From the NCBI GenBank assembly GCA_003993805.1, contig RSEF01000001.1:152870660-152934659 (forward strand): DNA of 64,000 bases. The letters run 5' to 3'. Shown here one piece after another: positions 1 through 11,994 of the stretch. A program made the position numbers and the translations under genes. The stretch is from Himantopus leucocephalus. Taxonomy: Eukaryota; Chordata; Aves; Charadriiformes; Recurvirostridae. Numbering within the stretch: position 1 is the first letter of the stretch; the number at the start of each line of letters is the position of its first letter. Below the pieces are notes generated by a model. It saw nothing but the letters and a program-made list of their open reading frames with translations. It did no database searches and was not told where the DNA came from.

Positions 1-1089
1 GAGTTTAAATAATTGGCAAAACCCAAATGTTTAGATTATTTTTATATAAAAAGCGTGCTGCTTGGGAAACTTGCTTCTCAATTGTGGCTCCCTTACAGAG
101 CTCAGGGACTAAAAACTAGCTACATCAGCTCAGCAGCCGTTAGCAGAGCAAAGTGGACTTTGCAGCTCGTCCCTCCAGCCACAGGAGCGGCTCATGCCCC
201 GGGAAGGGCCGAGCAGCGGCAGGGATCGTGGCTGATGCTGGTGGTCTCCATGCCCTGAGACCAGCCCCGCTCTCACCCCTTCCCCTCAGCCCTGCACATC
301 CAGCAATGCAACATGCTGTCTGTCACACCCCTGTTTTGATGCCACTTGCTGCAAGAGGAGCCTTGTTTTCTTCCCTGCTCTAAGGGCTTGGCACTGCTTG
401 TGGACCCACCATTTCTCCTGCCTTCTCAGATGAGCTTGCTCCTTTGTTTGCTCCAAAGACTGTAAGAGCTGTCTGCCCCAAGAGCTCATGCTTTGAAGGT
501 GGCTCCCTACCCCTTTCTGGTTTCTTAAGGGGCTCAGTGACACAGATGGGTGATCCGAGGAGGGCGAGTGTTGGTGCTGCACTGGGAGCCCTCCTACCCT
601 GAGCCCCTCAGGAGACCCTCCTCCACATGGCATATGGGCTGCAAAAAGGGATGTGACCCAATGGGGACAAGTGCCTGGCATGCTGATGTAGGAGGTCATA
701 GTGAGGGCCTGGCAAGAGGCATTTAGGAACTTAGGACGAGCAAAAGGGAGCGAAGAAGAGCTGGGACTATCTGCGAGACTGTCGTGGGGCAGGATGAAAG
801 GGCAGGCGGAGAAATGGGTGAAAGTTTAGACTGCAGATGTGCTTTGCATACCACCTAGAGAAACAGAGTCCTAATCTTGATTGGAACAATTCAATTCCGC
901 TGTGAAGTACATATTAAATAACAATAGGCGGCTGCAGAGCTGTGCAGACTTGCAGGTGAAGAGCGGAATTTTAAGCAAGCTGCTGGGCGGGCAGGAGAGG
1001 CAGCGGGGAGGGCTGGGACAGGCGGTCTGCGCTGGCGTTCAAGCCTCTGCTCAGAGCTCAGCCTGTATTTTTATGAGTTGAAAACAGTT

Positions 1090-1485
1090 ACTAAACCGCA
1101 GCACAGTTCTGCATTAATTCAACTGGAATTTTTCCCGGGAAGCAGAAGTTTAATCATCCAGAGCATCGCTGTTTGCAGTGTATCACCGTGAGCGAGCGAG
1201 CAGGGACGGCTCATTGATTGGACTCTCAAGGCAAACGGACGTGTGTAGCAAAATGGCATTACCAAAGAGCATAGTTCAATATGGGCTCCCTAAACAAAGC
1301 GAATTATTTCGGCACCAGATGAGTCCGTAACATGTATTTATCGAACCGCAAAACCTCACAGTATTTGTTTCCCATTCTAAACAACTGCTCTAACCTTTTA
1401 GTCAAAAAGCGCTATGAATACCAGCGCAACAGAAACTCTCCTGGGGCACTTAATAGAAAGAAAAGGTTAATTCTCACTGCGTCAT
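1090..1485. promoter_or_regulatory. CpG-retaining intronic segment, candidate regulatory element
   Basis: By eye I count about 17 CpG dinucleotides in about 400 bp of moderate GC content, close to the number expected without CpG depletion, whereas surrounding intron has few. They include gagcgagcgagc near 1190-1200, aaacggacgtg near 1233 and tcgaaccgc near 1343. A palindromic ttcccgggaa lies at 1132-1141. This can mark an unmethylated or constrained element. No transcript start is shown by the sequence. Confidence 0.3.
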
Positions 1486-4400
1486 TTTTGTCTATTGATA
1501 ATTCTGCAAGGGTAAGTCTCTAGGTCATAGCTACCTATGCCCTTAATCAGTCCAGTTTCAGAAACTCTCTGCAGAGACAGGAGGTATCTGAGAATGAAAT
1601 AAAAGGAATATGAAGATTTTTTAAGATTCTTGCTCCACAACATCTTTTTTTTTTTTATTTTTTTTCAGTAGCAGGCTTGGGAAAGACTTTAGGTGTGGAA
1701 GGGATTAGATGTTTTTCTCCTTTCCAGTTTTTCATTGTCCTCCTTCAGGTAATGAGGTTTGCCGCCATGTATCTAATTTTTGAAACTTAAACCAATTCTT
1801 CCTGCGACACAAGGCAGGACAGTTGGTTTAGTCATTCACACAGTACTGGGGTATACCATGTCACCTGTACAGCAACATGACACTTCTGCTGTGACTTCTG
1901 TCATCCAGCAGAGGAAACAGGAAGACAGGAAGGACCACATCTGTCACCAAATCCAGTCCTGGCTTTTGCAGGGGAGATGTTTTTTACAAATTAATGGCTC
2001 CATCTGCGACCTTAGTGAAGGCTTACAAAACACCTTAGAAATAAGCCTGGATATTAAAATTAACAACTTCAGTCGATAGTAAATCTGGGTCTTGCTACTT
2101 ACAAATACTTAACAATTTTCAGGACATCCCACTTCCCTGCTTTCCTTTATCTGATCCACCGGTAAGAACTGCCACCTTTGTTTTTCTGTCTCTGCCCCCT
2201 TGTAAATGAATAACATTGTCACCTCTCCCCAGGCTAACATCCCCGTCTACACTGTGAGTACCAACCTGCCCTTCTTTCAAACCATTTAGCTGATTAAATG
2301 TGATGGGTTTTAACTCACAAGTAATTGTTTTCAAGATGGAAGTTTTTTGCTTCTGTTTCAGACCTTGGGAAGCATTTGTATGGCTGAGTGTTTGCGTGTT
2401 TGCTCTCTGTAATGAGCTCTGCGGTAAAAGATATGATGCCTCAGATCTTGTCTGACATAATTTTAGAAACATGACTGATATCATTGAAATCAATGGCACT
2501 ATTTGCCTGTCTAAAGTTATACATGTTCTTCTTTGGGGCTCTTCTGAATTGAAGCCGTCGATAGGTTCCTTGGTGGACAGTAAAGAGCCCCAGGGTCGAT
2601 TGATTTAAACAAAGAGATTTAAGTTACAGGGCTTGTACTCACTTTCAGTCTGCACAACAAAAAGTTTGATTTGAATAATAAGATTCAGTCCTCCTTTACA
2701 TTTGCATTTGTAGTTATTTTGTTAAAAACAGGTTGATTCTGGTGGGTTAGTAAGCATTCAGATATGTCGATTTGCAACTGAATATAGCATTTGCTTTTAA
2801 ATTTAGTACTTCTCTGGGGTAACCAAGAGGATAGGATAAGCTACGTAGACAGCTCCATAATCATGTAGTTTCAGAATCTGTCTGTGATTTCATGACTTTT
2901 TCAGCATTCCGTTGCCACAGAAAATGGTAAACGGTTGTTCTGTTTACAAGATGACTAATTTTTTTCTTTACTTTTTTTACAAGCTGCTTCCAGATGAAAT
3001 ATGGGTTTAATTAAAATGAAGTGAACTGTCATTTTTAAAGGGTTTTTATTACTTAAACAGAAATACCTTGAACTTATTTGGCGCATTTTTCTCATCAAAG
3101 CCAAGGATGTATAATCTGTTATTACTGACTTGAATTAACTAATTCTGTTTACTGTACCTGTCAGAAAGATAGGATTAGAAAATCTGAGTCACTCTCACCT
3201 ATTTCTATTCTTTCAGTAAAAAAACTGTAGAAAATTAGTCTACTCTCCTTGTTTTCTGTCTTTGGCCAGACCTAAATTAATCCACTTGTTTATATCCTTT
3301 TGGTTTACCATTCCAGATTAAATGCTGAAATTGCCAGCAAGTGGAATTATAAGAAACATAAATTTGCAGAGTAAGATTCCTTCCCTCCCCACCACTTTTA
3401 TCTGTCTTCCAGTTTGTGCTTTCTCCTCACAGCTTGGGGGATAATTCAAAACTATAATTTAAACACAGAAAACAGAAACCCAGACCAGTTGGGGCATGGA
3501 CAGTGCTAAATGGTATCTGGCGATCTGCTCCAAACTTCTTCCTTCCAGCCAGCTCAGCCTCTGCAGGACCGTCACCTTTCAGTCCTGCAGAAAGGCTTGG
3601 AGTCAGTGAAAGGGAAAAGGAGACAAAGGCTGAGACCCAGAGCGAGGATAAGTGCAGCGAACTGATGTCTCTTTTTCTACACAGGAGCTTTGTGGCAAGC
3701 AGACAGGTCTGCTGTTGACTTGCCACCTCCGTGGCCCCAAACACAGCGTCGTGCATGGGGTCCTCCGACCCATCAGTGGGAGGTGTTGCAGCTCAGCTAA
3801 CATGCCGCTGCAATGTAGACATGAGAAATCTGGGTGAAAGTGTATTTTTGCTTTCATCTCTCCCATCTTCCCAGGCATATTTTCATCTTGCGTGCTATTA
3901 ATGCGGAGATGAAGCACCCTGTAGTCATTTTGGGTTAGTTTGTGCACTTTACTATTTTGGGTCCCCATCTTTGCTAGCGCAGGCACATGGCCTGTCTGAG
4001 TCCTGGAGGAGAAGTGTCCTCTGCTGACCTTACCTGGTGATCTGGGAAGGGATTTGCACCTTCTCACCTGAGCCGTCTGGTTTCAACAAGTGCCTCCAGC
4101 GGGCAGGTGAGGAACCTGGGCTGGCAGCCAGACTCTTCCAGCCCCACCGCCCGGCTGAGCCCACGGGTGGAAATAGCCCTGCCGCTGTTCGGGGTGCAAA
4201 ATGGAGGTTGTAGCAATTTAAACAGAAGAGGCTGTGAAATAGCCGCTGGCCTGTGTAATTTTGGGTTATTTCATTTTGTCTATGCTTTGTACAGTCTTTA
4301 CGCTTTTTGATCTCTTTGTAGTTTGTAAAGGTTTGCTGTATTGTGGTTATCTTTTAAATATTTAGGAGTTCCATGCCCATCCTGCTTATAAGCATTTAAA

Positions 4401-7400
4401 AAAATAACAGTCCCTATAAGAAAGTTGTGAAGTTGAAGATCTGTCAGTTTCCATTTTCTGAGAAGGTATATGGGCAAAATGACTTGTCAAATGTTAAACA
4501 GTAAGTAAAAGAGTAGAGATGACGGTAGAGGGCTACAAGTCAGATGTCACCATATATCTTATGCCTGAAGTCTTGGGTCTTCAGCAAAAGCCAGCAAAGA
4601 CATTTTACTTTGCCTGAGCAGGCAGGCAATAAAAGAAATTGTTCAGCAATATATGCACTCAGGAGCATCCTCTTGAGCACTTAGTGCCTTGCTGTGTCTC
4701 CTGCTCTATGGGGTTGGTAAACATGCAGCTACCATTTCAAATGTAAACACTTGTGTTTGCTTTTCTGTGTTGTTTCATTCTGCTTGCCAAAATCTGGCAA
4801 TCTGAAAGAATTCAGCAAACTAAAGATGACCCATGTACTCGTATAAGATAATGCATAGAGAATGAAAGCTCAAAAGCTTTCATGGTTGGTTGTTGTTTTA
4901 AGTCCCCTTTAATTTTGATCCATTACCATTTTGATTCATATTTAAATTGTGTTTTCAACTAAAATATTGGGCATATATTATTAAATGATTCAGATTTTCC
5001 AGCCACTGCCTATCAAAGATGTTGCCTCTCGAAGAGCTTTGTTGGAGAGAGTAGTGTTATGCTCTTATTCATATTTCTCAGATAGTAATAGTTCAAAACT
5101 CAGTAGGATTAAAGCTTTGCGTAGTTCATAAAAATAACAGGATGGTGCCTTAGCATATATCTAGCATGAATACTAAGCTGTAATTAAGTATTCTTACTTA
5201 ATGATAGATCAGTCTGCATCTTGGAATGAAGAAGATTATATTGAATTGCTCACATGATACTGTAATTATGGCCATAGAGCTGGTAGTAAACAAATAAATT
5301 GTGTATTTTCCTTTACAAACACAGAAAAGGAGTAACAGCCTAGTGCTCAAGGCATCAGGATTAGGATTTAGGAGGCTCATTCTTTCCTCATCGCTTCTCC
5401 TGACCTGAGCATTTGCTTCAGTAAATCACTTGCCTGTCTGTGAGTAGAGGTGTTGCAGAAAATCCCAGATTATGTGAAGATACTCAGGACAATTCTGAAT
5501 GATTTAAATCAGGCGTCCTCAGCAATAGGTAGCTGTGGGACATCACCTGGTTTCCAGAGGGCTGGTAAACCAGACAGTGTGCCACGCTACCAGAAGAGGC
5601 TTCAGCATTTTGTGAAGTACATGTACTCCCTCAGCTCTCTCCTCCTGTTATTGCCTGCCTTATTTCCTAGAGACTGGATGTTCTTCCAGCAAGTGACTGT
5701 CTCTGGCTGGATGTTTATGCAATGTCTGGGGCAGCAGGCTCCTATCTGTCAAATTTTGCCTACTGTTACTGAGCTGAGCGAGGTAACAAGTGTAATGTAA
5801 TTTGAGTGGCTGCAGCGATATCTCAGTTCTGACTTTGAAGACGTTGCTGTCTGCTGCAAAGCAAGCTCGGGGATCAACCTTCAGGCAAAGTAATCTTCCT
5901 CAATGCACTTGACAAAATGAACAAAGGACTCGGTTATGATTAATGACTTTGACCCAAAGTTTCAAGTCCCTGCTCAAATTCAGTCATGTAAAGTTGGGTT
6001 CTTGTTTCCCTTTTGAAAATTGCTTAAAACTAAACATCTTTCTTCTAGTCCTCCATTTCAGCAGCTTAGAAAATTCAAAGTATGGGTCCACAAACACTCC
6101 TGCTCAAATCACTGAAGTTATATTGCACTCTTAAGTGAGAGAGATTCAGTTTGAAATTAAGACACATAAATTTATTTTTTGTGGTATCTGCAAGTGAGTT
6201 CACTGTTGAAGCTGCTATTTGAAGTCAATGGATATCTCTTCAGTGTGGCCCAGAAAGCTGGCCAGCCAACAGGGGCTTCATTCAGCTGCCTGATAACATA
6301 GACATCTGATGCTATTTGAGATAACCCATGATGTCCTGCTTACTCTGAAGCAGCTGCTTTGGCAGAGGAGGGTTCAGAGCCACGGCCACCGTCTTGCCCA
6401 GCAAACTTTTGCTCATGTTTGAGTCTGACAGAAGAGCCATCCCAGGGCTTCAGAGTAGAGCTGCTTGGCGATTTTCCAGCAAAACAGATTTTTCAGAAGG
6501 CATTGCTCTGACACAAAACAAAGTGAAACCTTCCACCGTTGCCTCCATCAAAAGATTTGTGGGAAATCAGACGCTCAGGCCTGGGTGCCTGCCTGCTCCT
6601 TGGGCTCCCTGAGCAACAAGCTGACCCTGGCAGTCTTTTGGGGACAGTTCCTTTCTTCTGTGATCTACTTTGTCTACAGACTTCCCAGCCACCCATGTGG
6701 GGACTGATATGAAGATGAGGTGGGGCTTCCCAGGCTCTCTATGTGCCTGGGTTTTTTTGAAAGATCATTCCAGAAAATTTTGTTTCAATAGAAAGGGAAG
6801 GAGATACTCAGGATTTGATACTCTTTGTGTCTGTTTGCCAGCTATCTCTGCTTCTGTTCTTTACTGCATCTTGTGCTAGGATGCTCAGGGAAAAACTTCT
6901 CTTTTTCCCAGAATAGGCATGAATTATTCGTATTATAAAAGCTCCTTTCCTTCAACATTTTGGTATGTTTTTAGTTTGAAAATTGCCTTGTGTTCTTAAT
7001 TCATCAGTGTTTCGTCTTTTATTATATATTCATATCTTTGATTCAGAAATGATTTCTCTGTAGCCACAACATTGCCAGGAGAAAGGCTTCACATTTTAAC
7101 TCAGCCATTTCTGTTTGTAGCTGCTGTCTCTTTTAAAGATGAAATCTGAAGAATTTTATTATGGGGTGAATTTATTAAAGAATTCTCTTTGCCGTGAGTT
7201 GGGGATTGAAGAGAAATTAATTTGATGGTGCTGACTGGGTCTCTAGGGAGAACTGTATATTCAATAAAATATCTCTATCTCTTTCTGGTCTATAATCAAG
7301 GCAGAAATTGGATAGAAAGAGAATAATAGTGAGCTACATAGGAAAGAACAGGAGGAAAGAGAGAATGCAGATGGAAACCAGGGCTTTTGAGTGAAGGCAG

Positions 7401-9016
7401 AGATGTCTGAAAATCTGTGCTGCCAGACCTCTCTGGCAGCTTTGGCTTCCTAGGGATCTGACAGTTGGTCCTGGCCACCAGTCTCACCAGGACTTACAGT
7501 TACTGTTACAGCCTTATTGATCAAAGGTTGCTGAACACGTCCTTACACCTGCGTCATACCTTCCTTTCTAGCCTTTTTTTTCATACTCAGTATTTCAACT
7601 GATTACTTTTTGGCTGAAATTTTCAAAGCAACGATCACGTTAGGAGGTCTAGACACTGCAGAAGTTACACAACAGGCGTTGAGCGCATGTAGCCCATGTC
7701 TTCACCAGGAGGCTGTGACACTAGAGCAGCTGTTGTCATTTCACCTCAGAGTCTTGCACCCATAAGTAACCTGGTTTTGAAATGTTTCGGCGGTTCACAG
7801 ATCATAGTAATCAGTGCTCCCTGGAACACAGGTAATTTGTTTCTCACAAGTTTGCTTGCTGTAATATTCACGGGAACACAATCTCAGCTACTCCATTTCT
7901 GACAGTTTTCAAACTAGTCCATGTGGCGGTGGCGTCATGTTTGCCTTTGTTCTTAAGAGTCAAGCAGTGTGTTAAGGGTGACTGGGTGTCACCCCTCTAG
8001 TAACTGCCAGCAAGTAGATGAAAGACTTTGCTCTACCAAGTGACAGTAATATCATGTTCTCATTCTTGTTGCGAAGCCCCACTGTGCATATGCGTACTAC
8101 TGTTCAGGGATCCCAGATGATCGTTGTCTTTCCTGAAGAAAGACAGAAAAGGCAGAAAACTGTATATACAGAGCTTTTCAGTCCAGAAGCAAGTCAATAG
8201 AATACTAACATTTGCAACACGTTACCAGAATAATGAATGTTGAGAAAAGTAAAGGAATGCTGGCAAAAGTGCCTGAGTATCCAGGCCCAGAAGATGACCT
8301 GTTTAGTTCTTGCTGTGTCTTCCTAGCTAGAACCTGGGAAACATGTTGCTAGTCAGAGACATATCTTCTTGTTATCCGAGCCAGGAATGGCCTGATGGAA
8401 ACTCACCCATTTAAAAAAGCGAGGTCACAGAGCAAACACCCTGAACCCTCGTGCCAAAAAATTCCCCTGAAAGGTCCTTTAATTCATCAGCCCATGAGTA
8501 GATTTCCCACTTGAACTGAAAAGTGCATGACGTAATGGATGTGAGTACATGAGGTCGGACCACCATTATAGAACCAGTGTCTCTACGCCAGGCTACTTAA
8601 TATTGCTGCTGAGGAGCATTCCACCAATACTTCATATATTCTGCATCACAAATTGTACGGATAAAGTGTTTTAACATGTTCTTCCTCAGCATTAAGCCAT
8701 TTGCCTGCATAGCAGGCAGTCCTGGGTGCACATCTGCCCATTTGGCCCTTCATCCCTGTCCCTCAAAAGGCAACTGCAATGCTGGTCATTGAGTTTGCCA
8801 GCTGCTTCCTGCTCTCTGTCCCCTTTGCCCAGCCTTCTCTCCTACCATCTCTCAAGATGACAGCATCCTTAAGTAATAAAATATGAACCAAGTACAATCA
8901 GCTGATTGACTGGGCCGAGGGAGCAGTGGGTGAAGCTGTTCCAGGGTAGGTGCTCCTCTGATAGCAAGGGTTGCATCACTACTGCTTTTTCAATTGTATG
9001 GCCAACTCTGTCAACC

Positions 9017-9119
9017 AATACAATTTGAAGTGTATGCACGCCATCCATTCAAACACATAGCAAGGTTNAATACAATTTGAAGTGTATGCACGCTGTCCAT
9101 TCAAACACATAGCAAGGTT
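9017..9119. repeat. Duplicated 51-bp segment flanking a single N (junction 1)
   Basis: Copy A is 9017-9067, an N stands at 9068, and copy B is 9069-9119. The copies differ at two adjacent bases (ca against tg). The arrangement suggests two overlapping contig ends, or two alleles, placed end to end. Confidence 0.95.
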
Positions 9120-9220
9120 CTCACTGTTTGCTGGTAGTTACTGAAAATGGCACTGGCAAAATGAATGGATTGCAGAAGAGGAATTATAGGAACTTATTAG
9201 TTTTGTTTACTGTCCAATTT

Positions 9221-9280
9221 TCTGTGGTTTCCAATGGACGTACCATACTANTCTGTGGTTTCCAATGGATGTACCATACT
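9221..9280. repeat. Duplicated 29-bp segment flanking a single N (junction 2)
   Basis: Copy A is 9221-9249, one extra base (a) and the N follow at 9250-9251, and copy B is 9252-9280. There is one mismatch. This lies only 100 bp from junction 1, so the contig between the two junctions is very short. Confidence 0.93.
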
Positions 9281-10230
9281 GTCTGCCCAGGACTCAGCTG
9301 TGAATACAGGTGGAGGTGGAACTGGATGAGTACGTGGGTTAACAAGGGAAGCACCATCAAGCCATCACATATAACTCATGCAGACACACAATTTCCAAAC
9401 AGTTAAGCTGTTGCGCCTGTTGTAGACAAACGGAAAGGATGTGACATTTCATGGAGACATGGCTGTAGGGATTGCCTGTCGTCAGCTAACACGTTTTGCA
9501 AGCATTAGCGCCTAGTATTGACAAGAGTATATGGCACTTAAAAATGCATTAATCAAAATGCGTTAACTGGCAAGTCTTTAAAAAAAACCACAATATAAAA
9601 CACAAACCCTCTTAGTATATGTCCCAGTTTTCACAGAACAGAATATTCCATTTGATGCTGAGGGAAAATTATTCTATGTTGATGACTTACTGGTGATGAA
9701 TATTTAAAAAATGAAATATCAAAGCTTCTGTAAAAAAAGGTCTTTTTCTTTGGGAATAGATACTGCCAAAATAATGTTACTTTGTGTATATAGGATGCAT
9801 TTTGCTTAAATAAGCTGGTCACATGCAATCTTTTCTGTCCTTCTTCCACAGCCTACACATGTAATGAGCAATACAAAGATATGTAATTTCAATCAGACCT
9901 TTATTTATTGTTGAAGGGACACTGCAAGTAAATAGTTAATTGCAAAAGAAAGTAAAAGTAAAAGATGTGATCAATACTGTAACAAGCAAAAGGAATTGCG
10001 GATGTAGAATTTCATTAGGAAAAAGTTAAGCAGAAACCAGTTTTACTTGTATATGACAAAAGTATTCATTACAGTTGCTTGGATACTAGTAATAATTTGT
10101 AAACAAAAATTCAATTTAAAAAATGTTCAGCACAAATAATTTGGTAACTGAAGAGTGAAGAAGCATTGTGTAATTTATAGGAATCCCCCTTGCCTAAGGC
10201 CAAGTCCAGCCAGTTCACAAACAAGAGTAA

Positions 10231-10297
10231 CACCAAACAGTAACAGAATAATATCTATATCCTATATATATGTATATTATTCTGTTACTGTTTGGTG
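10231..10297. repeat. Perfect 24-bp inverted repeat with a 19-nt AT-rich loop
   Basis: The left arm 10231-10254 begins caccaaacagtaacag and the right arm 10274-10297 ends ctgttactgtttggtg. The two arms are exact reverse complements over 24 bp. The loop 10255-10273 is AT-rich and itself partly self-complementary. No target-site duplication is evident (gtaa on the left, gggg on the right). It could be a template-switch inverted duplication, a remnant of a small non-autonomous DNA element, or a hairpin in the DHRSX intron RNA. Confidence 0.9.
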
Positions 10298-11500
10298 GGG
10301 TTTTTTTTAATTCTGGCAATGTGTAGAGTATCCTTCCCTGTGATTTGAATGGTACTTACTGGTACTGCCTGTCTACCTGCAACTTTTGGTGTAATACTTC
10401 AGAGTCCCAAAGATGGGAACTTGTTCTTGTTTGTATAGAGCATCATGACAAACATCCTGGATTTTATAGATCAAGATATTCAGCCACTGGCTGGTGATTT
10501 CTCTGGCCTGTTATCAGGTGCTTTCCTTCCTAGAAGGCTGTTGGCCTCAAAAGGTGGGTCAGATGTGTGGCTTCGATAGTAGTCTCCTGCTTGTGGTCGT
10601 TTTCTTTTATATGGGCATAAAGTTTATGCTCATCTTTTGATGGGCTGTCATGTGGTACAAGAAGAGCTATGGGTCTCCCAGGAAAGCTGGCAACCAGGAG
10701 TGAGGCTGCCACTGCTGGAACAAGTCATCCTGCTTCCTGTCCAGATACTCAAGAATTGCTCCAGTGGTTGCAACCTTCTGCCAGCTTCTCCCTTCCCAAG
10801 AGCTCCTCAGGTGCTGGTACACAGGTGGGACGTGTGTGCGTGTGTCTGCGTGTGTTGCAGTTGGTCTATGGGTGTGTTGTACATCCAACACTTTGGGAAG
10901 GAGTCTTGACTGTGTGTGGGCAGGTGGGTGTACAGTGCTTTCATGGTAGGCATGGACATGATCCAGAGGTAGAATCACAGCATGTGCTTTTCTTCCAGCC
11001 TCTCAAAACAGGTAGGTCACCCACCCAGCTGGAAGGCCAGGGGACTTCCGGTATAGGGTTTCCTTTTTACTTTCATTAAAACAGAAAATGTGCCAAAACA
11101 ATGAAGAGATCCTCAAGTAAAGGAACATTAAAGCTTTCAGCATTAAGCACTCAGAAGATGGGGTAAGACAATTAATTAATCATACATATGCGACTCTGCT
11201 CCCCGTTGCACTAGAAAAAATGTTTTCCTTTAGCTTAAATTATTATACACTAATTACTTAATGTATTATAGCATTTTTTTCCTTATGTGTTTAGATAATT
11301 GCTTTTAGCAACAGGTGATAGAAACTAAATAGGAATTTTACATAGAACCTTCTACACAGCATGTTAGATATGGTGGACAGGGTGAAAAACAAATTAAATC
11401 TTGTGAAAAGTTACATAAGCTGACCTTAATGGATGGTGATGATGTCAGTGTGCTTATAGACTGGTCACAGTGTGGCCATGTAAGCACATTTATTATTCAT

Positions 11501-11894
11501 GGAATCATAGAATGGTTTGGGTTGGAAGGGACCTTAAAGATCATCTAGTTCCAACCCCCCTGCCATGGGCAGGGACACCTCCCACTAGACCAGGTTGCTC
11601 AAAGCCCCATCCAGCCTGGCCGTGAACACCACCAGGGATGGGCATCCACAGCTTCTCTGGGCAACCCATTTCAGTGTCTCACCACCCTCACAGTAAAGAA
11701 TTTCTTCCTAATATCTAATCTAAATATACCCTCTTTCGGTTTAAAACCATTACCCGTCATCCTATCGCTACACTCCCTGATAAAGAGTCCTTCCCTGGCT
11801 TTTCTGTAGGCCCCCTTTAGGTACGGGAAGGCCACTATGAGGTCTCCCCAGAGCCTTCTTTTCTGCAGGCTGAACAACCCCAACTCTCTCAGCC
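11501..11894 (-). mobile_element. CR1 LINE 3' fragment, cut by an assembly gap
   Basis: The plus strand begins with the reverse complement of the CR1 3' terminus (ggaatcatagaatggtttgg). It then follows the familiar CR1 3' UTR order: ggttggaagggacc, a run of Cs with tgccatgggcaggga, gttgctcaaagccccatcc, tctcaccaccctca and ctgaacaacccc. The element is therefore on the minus strand and truncated at its 5' end, as nearly all CR1 copies are. Homology runs straight into the N gap at 11895, so its true 5' limit is hidden. It is non-coding and inserted in the same orientation as DHRSX transcription. Confidence 0.95.
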
Positions 11895-11994
11895 NNNNNN
11901 NNNNNNNNNNNNNNNNNNNNNNNNNNNNNNNNNNNNNNNNNNNNNNNNNNNNNNNNNNNNNNNNNNNNNNNNNNNNNNNNNNNNNNNNNNNNNN
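11895..11994. other. Assembly gap of exactly 100 N
   Basis: One hundred Ns, the usual placeholder for a gap of unknown size. The left edge lies inside a CR1 element. The right edge lies 50 bp from a G-rich run (12048-12063) followed by a CT-rich run, which are both features that commonly break assemblies. Confidence 0.98.

Noticed and set aside
3603..4067. 154-aa open frame on the minus strand
   Set aside because: No recognisable domain, and overlapping frames of similar size on both strands. It fits chance expectation in 64 kb.
9128..9406. 92-aa open frame on the plus strand crossing an N
   Set aside because: It spans the duplicated junction at 9221-9280; the real sequence would lack one copy.
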